From NCBI GenBank assembly GCA_003520105.1, contig DOVL01000101.1:1-7778 (forward strand): DNA of 7,778 nt, given 5' to 3'. Shown one piece after another: positions 1 through 7,471 of the stretch. Origin of the DNA: Lachnospiraceae bacterium (GTDB lineage: Bacteria; Bacillota; Clostridia; Lachnospirales; Lachnospiraceae). The first letter of the stretch is position 1; each line of letters opens with the position of its first letter. A model generated the notes under the pieces. The model did no database searches. It had not been told where the DNA came from and saw only the letters and a list, made by a program, of their open reading frames with translations. Made by a program: the position numbers and the translations under genes.

Positions 1-1941
<1,941 letters not shown>

Positions 1942-2024
1942 ATGCTATCTCCTGCTGTTCCTGCTCATATTTGTATATTTATTGGCGGATATTTATTCCA
2001 TCAAAAAAATAACATTCACGCTTT

Positions 2025-3773
2025 CTACAAATAATCCCTCGAATCAACGAAGCTTGCCGCGCTTCTCTTGATTGTCTCAACATCCTCATCGGTTACAGTG
2101 CCCTCTCTGTCAATCCTGCTGCAGATCTCCGGATACATATCTTCAAAATACATAAGAAGATCGTTTGTTATCTCCGGTATTCTCTCAAGAGGAACATTCT
2201 GGTAACCATGATCTATTGCAAATATAAGTATTATAACCTGTTCATGCTGGCTATAAGGACTTCCTGTCGGCTGACGAAGCACCCTCATAAGTCCCTGGCC
2301 ATATTTCAACTGACGTCTGGTTGCTTCATCCAGATCACTGGAGAACTGAGTGAAGACCTCCATCTCCCTGTACTGGGCAAGTCCGAGTCTGAGTCCACCC
2401 GAAGCCTTCTTCATAGCCTTGGTCTGTGCGGCACCGCCGACACGCGAAACCGAAAGACCTACATTTACTGCAGGACGCTGGCCTGCAAAGAAGAGGCTGC
2501 TTTCAAGGAATATCTGTCCGTCTGTGATTGAAATGATATTTGTCGGAATATATGCCGACACATCTCCTGCCTGAGTCTCAACTATCGGAAGCGCCGTCAT
2601 TGAGCCGCCTCCTCTCTCATCAGAAAGGTGCGCAGATCTCTCAAGCAGTCTTGAATGGAGATAAAATACATCTCCCGGATATGCCTCACGACCCGGCGAC
2701 CTCTCAAGAAGAAGTGACAAAGCTCTGTAGGCTATCGCGTGCTTTGACAGATCGTCATAAACGATCAGAACATCCTTGCCCTCATTCATGAAATACTCTC
2801 CGAGAGCGGTTCCCGAATAAGGAGCGATATACTGAATCGGTGCAGTCTCACTGGCCGAAGCATTTACAATTATTGTATAATCCATAGCGCCCTTTTTAGT
2901 TAAGCTTTGAACAAGCTGGGCAACACTGCTGGCCTTCTGGCCGATCGCAACATATATACATATAACGTCCTTACCCATCTGGTTAAGGATCGTATCGATT
3001 GCTATTGAAGTTTTACCGGTCTGTCTGTCGCCTATAATAAGCTCTCTCTGACCACGACCTATAGGAAACATGGAGTCTATCGTGAGAAGACCTGTTTCCA
3101 TAGGTTTATCAACAGGCTGTCTGTCTATAATTCCCGGTGCAGGCGACTCTATCGCGCGATATCCATCCGCCACGATATCTCCCTTGCCGTCGAGCGGCTC
3201 ACCGAGAGCATTGATTACTCTTCCGACATATGCATCGCCAACAGGAATACCTGCCGTCTTGCCTGTCCTGTAAACCAGACTGTCATCCTCTATATCACTG
3301 TCCTCACCGAAGAGGATTACACCTGTCTCACCACGTCTCAGATCCTGAACCATACCCTTGACACCGCATTCAAAATGAACGATCTCGCCATAGGTTGCTC
3401 TGTCCAGACCTGAAACAACGGCTATTCCGTCACCTACGTAAAGTACGTGACCTATCTCATCCGCTCTGACCTCAGGCTTCCAGTTCTTAACATTTTCCCT
3501 GACAAGAGTGACAACATCCTCATCATAGCCTGCCTTAACTCCGCTGAGCATATCAGTGAACTGTCTGAGGAGTCCTTCCTTGGTCCAGTCATAAACCTCA
3601 CTGCCAACCTCAAGCTTGAAACCATTTTTCAGGCTTTCATCCTTGACCCATTCCAGTTTGATATCCGAACCATAACGATCAGAAAGGAAGCTTATGAAAC
3701 GCTTCTCCTGAGCTTCCGAAGGAGCGCTTGCCGCATAAAGAACGGCCTTTTCAGTTTTAGGCTTATCACCCAT
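2025..3773 (-). CDS. atpA: ATP synthase alpha subunit with fused delta C-terminal domain
   Basis: This is the non-catalytic, nucleotide-binding alpha subunit of F1. The protein is 582 residues, about 80 longer than the usual ~502. From about residue 84 it is an ordinary alpha: [11 protein letters not shown] (113-123), Walker A GDRQTGKT (248-255), Walker B VLIVYDD (335-341) and the arginine-finger motif [10 protein letters not shown] (441-450, Arg444). Residues 9-78 instead resemble the C-terminal domain of the delta subunit/OSCP: an ApSE start to a helix, then [27 protein letters not shown] and a closing [10 protein letters not shown] helix. No standalone atpH occurs before it. The ATG overlaps the atpF stop by one base (TAATG), with AAGGGGG 9 bases upstream, so the fused form is the well-initiated product. 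The only in-frame ATG nearer the usual alpha start is codon 75, with no well-placed ribosome binding site. Alpha identity is certain; the delta assignment is by pattern recognition. Confidence 0.97.
   Translation of the reverse strand: MGDKPKTEKAVLYAASAPSEAQEKRFISFLSDRYGSDIKLEWVKDESLKNGFKLEVGSEVYDWTKEGLLRQFTDMLSGVKAGYDEDVVTLVRENVKNWKPEVRADEIGHVLYVGDGIAVVSGLDRATYGEIVHFECGVKGMVQDLRRGETGVILFGEDSDIEDDSLVYRTGKTAGIPVGDAYVGRVINALGEPLDGKGDIVADGYRAIESPAPGIIDRQPVDKPMETGLLTIDSMFPIGRGQRELIIGDRQTGKTSIAIDTILNQMGKDVICIYVAIGQKASSVAQLVQSLTKKGAMDYTIIVNASASETAPIQYIAPYSGTALGEYFMNEGKDVLIVYDDLSKHAIAYRALSLLLERSPGREAYPGDVFYLHSRLLERSAHLSDERGGGSMTALPIVETQAGDVSAYIPTNIISITDGQIFLESSLFFAGQRPAVNVGLSVSRVGGAAQTKAMKKASGGLRLGLAQYREMEVFTQFSSDLDEATRRQLKYGQGLMRVLRQPTGSPYSQHEQVIILIFAIDHGYQNVPLERIPEITNDLLMYFEDMYPEICSRIDREGTVTDEDVETIKRSAASFVDSRDYL
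3540..3749 (-). other. Delta-subunit C-terminal-like domain inside atpA (residues 9-78)
   Basis: This segment aligns by eye, without large gaps, with the last ~70 residues of E. coli delta: AxSE / [26 protein letters not shown] there corresponds to APSE / [26 protein letters not shown] here, followed by G-x-L-x-x-hydrophobic helix. In characterised enzymes this domain contacts the C-terminal end of the b subunits. The preceding ~105-residue N-terminal helical domain of delta is not encoded in front of it: atpF stops one base inside the atpA start codon. Confidence 0.8.
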
Positions 3774-4252
3774 TACTGCTTACCCCCTTCAGCCTTATCA
3801 AGAAATGAATCAAAGTTGTCACTGAGACTCGCATTAACTATATTTTCAGCAGCCTCGGCAATGATATCCTTGGCTTCTTTATCTGCATTTTCGATTATTC
3901 TCTTCTTTTCTCTCTCAGCTGTCTCACGAGCATTTGCAATGATCTTGCCGGCTTCCTTCTCGGCCTCGGCGATACGTTCCTTCTTCATCTCGTTCATGTC
4001 AGCTTCAAATCTGTTTTTCTTCTCCTGAATCTCGGAATCTGCTGTTGCAAGTCTGTCCTCGTATTCCTTCTTAGCCTTCTCGGCACCTTCAAGATCAGCG
4101 CGTGTTCTGTTATCCATCTCACTGTAGTGATCATGTCTCTTCTTCATGAAATCCTTGACCGGCTTATAAAGAAGGATATAAAGCCCCGTGAAAAGGATCG
4201 CGAAGTTAAGAAGATGGAGTAATATCTGTTGAAAATCAATATTAAGTGGCAT
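3773..4252 (-). CDS. atpF: ATP synthase F0 b subunit
   Basis: This is the peripheral-stalk subunit that anchors in the membrane beside the a subunit and runs up the side of F1. The 159-residue product has one N-terminal membrane helix (about residues 9-29, ending [11 protein letters not shown]) and then a long, highly charged coiled-coil helix (about 33-140) with many E/K/R/A residues. The C-terminus, including [18 protein letters not shown], is the normal end of b, so no delta N-terminal domain is fused here as it is in mycobacterial b-delta proteins. The ATG has a perfect AGGAGG 6 bases upstream. The TAA stop shares one base with the atpA ATG (TAATG), indicating translational coupling with the delta-alpha fusion gene, whose extra domain would be b's partner. 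Only one b gene is visible, so a homodimer is expected. Confidence 0.97.
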   Translation of the reverse strand: MPLNIDFQQILLHLLNFAILFTGLYILLYKPVKDFMKKRHDHYSEMDNRTRADLEGAEKAKKEYEDRLATADSEIQEKKNRFEADMNEMKKERIAEAEKEAGKIIANARETAEREKKRIIENADKEAKDIIAEAAENIVNASLSDNFDSFLDKAEGGKQ

Positions 4253-4332
4253 CTTGTGCCTCCTGTCGTTTATTTACTATCTGTAAACAGTCAATATCTG
4301 TATATAATTATTACTGCAGTTACTTAGGGTAG
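4253..4332 (-). other. atpE-atpF intercistronic gap
   Basis: This 80-base AT-rich gap contains no gene. On the minus strand it holds a small hairpin, TTTAC-AGATA-GTAAA, upstream of the atpF ribosome binding site, and an ACTGCAGT palindrome shortly after the atpE stop. No terminator with a T-run is visible, so readthrough is expected. Such gaps after atpE often allow unequal expression of c, but nothing here proves it. Confidence 0.4.
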
Positions 4333-4788
4333 CTACATGACGAATATGATCAGAATTGCAACGATAAGTGCATAGATGATAGCAGTCTCGATAAATACAA
4401 GTCCGAGCATGAGTGTTGTTCTTATATTTCCGGCTGCTTCAGGCTGTCTTGAGATACCCTCTGCTGACTTGGAGATCGCCATACCCATCGCGATAGCACC
4501 TGCCGCTGCTGCAATACCAACAACTATAGCTGCTGCCATAGCTCTGCTGCCCTTTGAAGAATCTTCATCATCTTCAGATTCAACAGTTTCAGCTGCTTCA
4601 GCCTTTACGATTCCTGCATCTGTCGAACCTGCCGAATCAACTGTCTCTGCATCTGCCTGTGCTACAGTCTGAACCACTGCATCTTTCTTATCTTTCTTAC
4701 TTCCACTCGCAAGAACCGGTATTGAAACACCGAGCATTACGATAACTACTGCAAGTATAAATGGAAGCACCTTCAATGTTTTATTCAT
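4333..4788 (-). CDS. atpE: ATP synthase F0 c subunit with signal-peptide-like leader and acidic linker
   Basis: This is the rotor-ring proteolipid carrying protons or sodium ions. Residues 80-151 are a standard c hairpin: helix 1 (~82-104), the polar loop RQPEAAGN (114-121) and helix 2 with ion-binding Glu134 in FIETAIIYA. In front are about 80 extra residues: a signal-peptide-like leader (MNKTLK plus a hydrophobic stretch to VLA, predicted cleavage after Ala27) and an acidic linker rich in A, E, D, S, T and V (about 28-79, with ESEDDED at 70-76). Usual c subunits are 70-90 residues; this one is 151. I chose ATG 4788 because GGGAGGA lies 8 bases upstream. An in-frame ATG at 4833 overlaps the atpB stop (ATGA) but lacks a ribosome binding site and would only prepend 15 basic residues. 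With a cleaved leader, the mature N-terminus lies outside, which agrees with the known topology of c. Confidence 0.93.
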   Translation of the reverse strand: MNKTLKVLPFILAVVIVMLGVSIPVLASGSKKDKKDAVVQTVAQADAETVDSAGSTDAGIVKAEAAETVESEDDEDSSKGSRAMAAAIVVGIAAAAGAIAMGMAISKSAEGISRQPEAAGNIRTTLMLGLVFIETAIIYALIVAILIIFVM

Positions 4789-4796
4789 TTTCTTAT

Positions 4797-4803
4797 TCCT
4801 CCC
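4797..4803 (-). promoter_or_regulatory. Ribosome binding site choosing the atpE start at 4788
   Basis: GGGAGGA on the minus strand sits 8 bases before ATG 4788. The upstream alternative ATG at 4833 has only CATCGCCTAAAACATC in front of it, with no purine-rich site. This decides in favour of the shorter, 151-residue product. Confidence 0.75.
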
Positions 4804-4829
4804 GGAGAATTTATATCTCTTTATTTTTT

Positions 4830-5672
4830 TCATGATGTTTTAGGCGATGACTTCTTAGGAGCTTTATGCTTCTCCTCAGCCGGCTCGGAAACCTCGCCGT
4901 AGAACAGAGCCGTAAGCATCGTCAGAACGTATGCCTGGATCAATGCATGTATAAGTGTAAACAGTATTCCGACGATAACCGGAAGCACAAAGCTTAGTGC
5001 GGTATAGTAATAAACCATCTCTGTTACGAGAAGTCCGCTGAGCAATGCTCCGAAAAGTCGGAAGCTCATTGATATCGGTAGTGAGAAGTCCTTAAGAGTC
5101 TTCAGAACTCCCTTGCCCTTGTTCTCTGCTATTCCGCCTGACATTATAGCGAAATATGACATGAATCCCATCGCTATCGCCGCATTTATATCCGCAAGCG
5201 GTGCCGGAAGTGCCATCGACATTCCTTCCGTCGTCACGGCCTGAACTCCGAAAAGCTCGAAGCAGGTTCCTATAAAGATGTACGATCCCGCTGTGAAGAT
5301 GTATATTCCGAGGAATCTGTTCCTGTGCGGACTGTTACTTTTCGCCATTCCGCTGAAAAGTCCTACCCACTCTTCTATAAGAGTCTGGAATTTGCCCGGA
5401 ACGTATTTGAACTTCGGAATCGCAAATATCCTTATCAACAGTGCTATAAAAAGGATGATTGCTGTAACAACATACGCCGAAATGAGTGACGGATTGACAT
5501 CGATCAGCCCGAACAGGCTTATCTTGTTCTCGTCATGCAGAACCGCATCCTTCATCGTCTCCTTGATCGTCTCTTCCTTGCCGTCATTTCCTATCACGAC
5601 TGACAGCACAGCAAGTACGATCACAACGCAGAGCATGATGACGATCGTTTTTATTCTCTTCTTTTTACTCAT
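4830..5672 (-). CDS. atpB: ATP synthase F0 a subunit
   Basis: This is the stator membrane subunit that forms the ion half-channels against the c ring. The 280-residue, strongly hydrophobic protein shows the family marks: PLADINAAIAMG (158-169), the essential arginine in SMSFRLFGALLSG (201-213, Arg205) and the last helix IHALIQAYVLTMLTALFY (241-258) with Gln246 at the place of E. coli Gln252. The C-terminal tail is charged and Lys/Pro-rich. An extra N-terminal hydrophobic segment (about residues 9-28, after MSKKKRIK) precedes a short charged stretch, so the protein starts with a signal-anchor or signal-peptide-like leader. An in-frame TAA sits directly before ATG 5672, so no upstream extension is possible. 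The nearest good ribosome binding site (AGGAG, 5688-5692) is 15 bases away, longer than usual. The TGA stop overlaps the unused ATG at 4833. It is the first gene of the operon; no atpI is present upstream. Confidence 0.97.
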   Translation of the reverse strand: MSKKKRIKTIVIMLCVVIVLAVLSVVIGNDGKEETIKETMKDAVLHDENKISLFGLIDVNPSLISAYVVTAIILFIALLIRIFAIPKFKYVPGKFQTLIEEWVGLFSGMAKSNSPHRNRFLGIYIFTAGSYIFIGTCFELFGVQAVTTEGMSMALPAPLADINAAIAMGFMSYFAIMSGGIAENKGKGVLKTLKDFSLPISMSFRLFGALLSGLLVTEMVYYYTALSFVLPVIVGILFTLIHALIQAYVLTMLTALFYGEVSEPAEEKHKAPKKSSPKTS

Positions 5673-5697
5673 TTATCCACTATTCATCTCCTCTCGC

Positions 5698-5710
5698 CGC
5701 ACAAGGTGCG
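5698..5710 (-). repeat. Small GC hairpin just before the atpB ribosome binding site
   Basis: CGCAC-CTT-GTGCG on the transcribed strand makes a 5-bp stem with a three-base loop in the atp leader, six bases before AGGAG (5692-5688). It is too short and has no T-run, so it is not a terminator. It could influence translation of the first gene, but there is no direct evidence. Confidence 0.3.
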
Positions 5711-5777
5711 TAAGGCAAAAGCGCAACATGAATTCATATTTTCATACGACCACGAAGCCTTCTAACCCTAATAAGAC

Positions 5778-5806
5778 ATTATAGCAACTATGCATACCTT
5801 TTTCAA
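5778..5806 (-). promoter_or_regulatory. Sigma-A-type promoter of the atp operon
   Basis: On the minus strand, TTGAAA (5806-5801), a 17-base spacer and TATAAT (5783-5778) form a near-consensus housekeeping promoter. TG one base before the -10 (TGCTATAAT) makes it an extended -10. Transcription should begin near 5771, giving a leader of roughly 100 bases before the atpB ATG. The spacer includes the palindrome TATGCATA (5789-5796). Assignment is from sequence match and position only. Confidence 0.75.
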
Positions 5807-5865
5807 TAATCAGAGGGTTCCTTTTTGATGTTTTTGAAAGAACTAATTTTCGTAAATAACACCAC

Positions 5866-5884
5866 TAAAATCCTCTTGATTTTA
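5866..5884. repeat. AT-rich inverted repeat in the divergent region
   Basis: TAAAATC-CTCTT-GATTTTA is a perfect 7-bp inverted repeat with a five-base loop, upstream of both promoters. It may be a protein-binding site or chance structure in AT-rich DNA. It has no T-run suggesting a terminator for any gene. Confidence 0.35.
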
Positions 5885-5997
5885 CTCCGACTGTCTTATA
5901 TTTTTAATATATCGGAAAGATTAAGGTTCGGTAATATATTGCCTGAATCCATTTTTAGTAAACTTATGTATTAAATCAATCAATATAGTTTTCACCT

Positions 5998-6006
5998 TGA
6001 TATACT
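5998..6006 (+). promoter_or_regulatory. Candidate extended -10 promoter for the xre gene
   Basis: TGATATACT fits an extended -10 element (TG, one base, then TATACT, five of six to consensus). No good -35 hexamer lies 17 bases upstream, which is tolerable for extended -10 promoters. The start of transcription would fall near 6013, inside the palindrome at 6006-6019, leaving a ~65-base leader. TATAGT at 5984-5989 is a weaker alternative -10. Confidence 0.45.
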
Positions 6007-6019
6007 CAACTCAAGTTGA
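6006..6019. promoter_or_regulatory. Operator-like palindrome overlapping the predicted xre transcription start
   Basis: TCAACT-CA-AGTTGA is a perfect 6-bp inverted repeat with a two-base centre, the typical size of an Xre/Cro-type dimer site. It overlaps the candidate -10 and start site, so binding there would repress xre. Autoregulation is inferred from position only. The half-site CAACT also occurs at 5785-5789, next to the -10 of the atp promoter. Confidence 0.45.
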
Positions 6020-6077
6020 ACTCATTAGCTTTATCAATGTGGTTTTTTAGGTTTTTAGTTTTTCAAGGTGAGAAATT

Positions 6078-6362
6078 ATGAGCAGTAAAGACAGAGATGT
6101 TTTCAAAGTCGATTACATCCGAAGAATCAAGGATTTAAGAGAAGATTCGGACTATACTCAAAACGATGTCGCTGATATGCTCGGCATCTCTCAGACCATG
6201 TATGCCCGTTACGAACGTGGCGCCACTGCTCTTCCGATAAGACATCTCATCACACTCTGCAAGATTTATTCAACCTCTTCCGACTATATGCTCGGTATGG
6301 ATGATATTAAGGATCGAAAGAGCGATGACAAAGTTCGTTCAAAGAAGACCAAAAAGAAATAA
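6078..6362 (+). CDS. Small Xre/Cro-family helix-turn-helix regulator
   Basis: The 94-residue protein is a single DNA-binding domain. Residues ~11-72 form the Xre/Cro HTH: YIRRIKDLRED, then TQNDVADMLGISQTMYARYERG (27-48), where the recognition helix is around SQTMYARYE, then LPIRHLITLCKIYSTSSDYMLG (52-73). The remainder is a charged, lysine-rich tail (KKTKKK at the end) with no sensor domain. The ATG has AAGGTGAG five bases upstream. The gene is divergent from the atp operon and ends at a strong terminator, so it is a single-gene unit. Its target is unknown: the palindrome at its own promoter suggests autoregulation, and control of atp is only a possibility raised by position. Confidence 0.9.
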   Translation: MSSKDRDVFKVDYIRRIKDLREDSDYTQNDVADMLGISQTMYARYERGATALPIRHLITLCKIYSTSSDYMLGMDDIKDRKSDDKVRSKKTKKK

Positions 6363-6423
6363 TCGGCAATACACTTTACCTTAGGCTTAATGCCAAGGCA
6401 AATATATTGCCGGTTATTTTTTT
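6361..6423. terminator. Compound hairpin terminator between convergent genes
   Basis: The outer stem CGGCAATA (6364-6371) / TATTGCCG (6405-6412) encloses an inner hairpin CCTT-a-GGC (6379-6386) / GCCAAGG (6392-6398) with loop TTAAT. Seven Ts follow at 6417-6423, making a strong intrinsic terminator for xre on the plus strand. Read on the minus strand, the same hairpin is followed by ATTATTTCTTTTT, so it probably also ends the dehydrogenase transcript. The tract overlaps the dehydrogenase stop codon and the end of xre. Confidence 0.8.
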
Positions 6424-7456
6424 ATACCAATCTATTTAAGTTTCCCCCTGCGAGATATGACTTCAGGTTATCTGCGATAACGTTAATGAGTCGACCTCTG
6501 GCTTCTACGCTGGCCCACGCCATGTGCGGAGTTATACGCATATTCGGTGCTTTGAGAAGTGGATTATCCGCTCTCATAGGTTCTTCACTAACAACGTCCG
6601 CTGCCGCCGCTGCAACCTTTCCCGATTTAAGTGCATCAGCCAGGTCGTTTTCATCCACAAGGCCGCCGCGTGACACGTTAATTATGATCACGCCTTCCTT
6701 CATCTTGTCGATATTCTCTTTACGAATGATCTTGTCAGTTTCGCTTGTCATCGGACAGTGAAGAGATATGATGTCGGATTTCTCCCAGATTTCATCGAGA
6801 GATACGAATCTCACCTTTCCGTCAGCCGAGTTACCATCATTCTTTCCTTTAACAGTATTATCATCATTCTTTCCGGCAGCATCCGCCATCACATGATCAT
6901 CATCCAGATATTTCTCCGGATGAGCGGTATGAACCAGTACATTCATCTTAAATGCGCTTGCGATCTCAGCCACTCTTCGTCCTATATTTCCGTATCCCAG
7001 AATTCCTATAGTCTTGCCGGCAAGCTCCATAACAGGCCTCAGCCAGTAGCAGAAGGTCTCTGTTCTGACCCAGTCGCCGTCATGAACGCTTCTGTCGTGA
7101 AGAGCTATATTTTCGGCACATTCAATGATGAAGCCCCACGCAAGCTGGGCAACCGATTCCGTACTGTAGGCCGGCACATTTGTTACTGCAACATTGTGTT
7201 CCTTCGCAGCCTCAAGATCAATAACATTGTAGCCGGTCGCACAAACTCCCAGATACTTGAGATTCGGAAGCTTCTCGAAGGTCTCCCTGTCAAATGCGAC
7301 TTTATTTGTAAATACAACCTCTGCATCGCCGATATGCTCATACTTGTCCTCATCGGTCGTATTATCATAAACTATAGTCTCAATCTGCGAAGTGATAGGT
7401 TCCAGACTGATATCACCCTTACTCACTGCAACCGCTTCAAGATAAACTGCTTTCAT
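6422..7456 (-). CDS. D-2-hydroxyacid dehydrogenase, glycerate dehydrogenase-like
   Basis: This is an NAD(P)-dependent oxidoreductase interconverting a 2-keto acid and a D-2-hydroxyacid; hydroxypyruvate/D-glycerate is the best guess from the overall pattern. The substrate domain covers ~1-100 and the C-terminal end, and the Rossmann domain ~101-290 with GYGNIG (154-159). The catalytic triad is visible: Arg263 in NVSRGGLV, Glu292 in DVVSEEP and His311 in ITPHMAWAS. The acidic residue usually ending the second Rossmann strand is not evident (VLVHTAHPEK, 173-182), so cofactor choice is open. At 344 residues it is ~25 longer than relatives, owing to a hydrophilic insertion (~185-214) with two 9-residue repeats beginning GKND. 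The ATG has AGGAGG 11 bases upstream, overlapping the addA stop, so it is probably co-transcribed with addA. The exact substrate cannot be fixed from sequence alone. Confidence 0.93.
   Translation of the reverse strand: MKAVYLEAVAVSKGDISLEPITSQIETIVYDNTTDEDKYEHIGDAEVVFTNKVAFDRETFEKLPNLKYLGVCATGYNVIDLEAAKEHNVAVTNVPAYSTESVAQLAWGFIIECAENIALHDRSVHDGDWVRTETFCYWLRPVMELAGKTIGILGYGNIGRRVAEIASAFKMNVLVHTAHPEKYLDDDHVMADAAGKNDDNTVKGKNDGNSADGKVRFVSLDEIWEKSDIISLHCPMTSETDKIIRKENIDKMKEGVIIINVSRGGLVDENDLADALKSGKVAAAAADVVSEEPMRADNPLLKAPNMRITPHMAWASVEARGRLINVIADNLKSYLAGGNLNRLV
6815..6874 (-). repeat. 27-base imperfect tandem repeat inside the dehydrogenase gene
   Basis: Two 27-base units (6848-6874 and 6821-6847) encode GKNDDNTVK and GKNDGNSAD, followed by a partial third GK (6815-6820). 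The 12-base block GGAAAGAATGAT is identical in both. The units are in frame and lie in the low-complexity insertion after the second Rossmann strand. Confidence 0.8.
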
Positions 7457-7471
7457 ATTACTTAAATCCTC

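Larger units (their letters stand above)
5989..6074. repeat. Inverted repeat with one arm covering the xre ribosome binding site
   Basis: The arm 5989-6000 (core TCACCTTGA, 5992-6000) is complementary to 6063-6074 (core TCAAGGTGA, 6063-6071), giving nine Watson-Crick pairs extending to twelve with one G-U, around a 62-base loop. The downstream arm contains the xre ribosome binding site AAGGTGAG. The pairing could hide that site only in RNA started upstream of 5989; from the extended -10 at 5998 the left arm is not transcribed. It could also be a pair of protein-binding sites. Confidence 0.5.
5673..6077. other. Divergent intergenic region between atp operon and xre gene
   Basis: These 405 AT-rich bases contain no credible gene. 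They hold the atp promoter (5778-5806, minus) with a ~100-base leader containing a small hairpin CGCAC-AAG-GTGCG (5698-5710). There is also an AT-rich hairpin (5866-5884) and a TAATATAT direct repeat (5905-5912 and 5932-5939). Near the xre gene are a candidate extended -10 (5998-6006), a palindrome (6006-6019) and a long-range inverted repeat that includes the xre ribosome binding site. I see no atpI, tRNA or riboswitch here. Confidence 0.6.

Noticed and set aside
3447..4028. 193-codon open frame on the plus strand opposite atpF/atpA
   Set aside because: It is antisense to two certain genes, has a low-complexity Ser/Ala/Leu/Phe composition mirroring the coiled coil of atpF, and shows no ribosome binding site or domain.
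3773..4332. Delta N-terminal domain hidden in or next to atpF
   Set aside because: AtpF is of normal length with a normal b-type C-terminus, and the 80-base gap before it is non-coding; no helical delta N-domain can be seen.
4333..4833. atpE starting at the ATG overlapping the atpB stop
   Set aside because: No ribosome binding site precedes it, while GGGAGGA stands at the right distance before ATG 4788; the longer form would only add a basic stretch before the signal-like leader.
5866..5884. AT-rich hairpin as a terminator or attachment site
   Set aside because: There is no T-run and no gene ending nearby in either direction, and no integrase or other mobile-element gene in the window.
6758..7465. 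235-codon open frame on the plus strand opposite the dehydrogenase gene
   Set aside because: It overlaps completely a gene with intact catalytic motifs; its repetitive ILS stretch is just the opposite strand of the GKND repeat.
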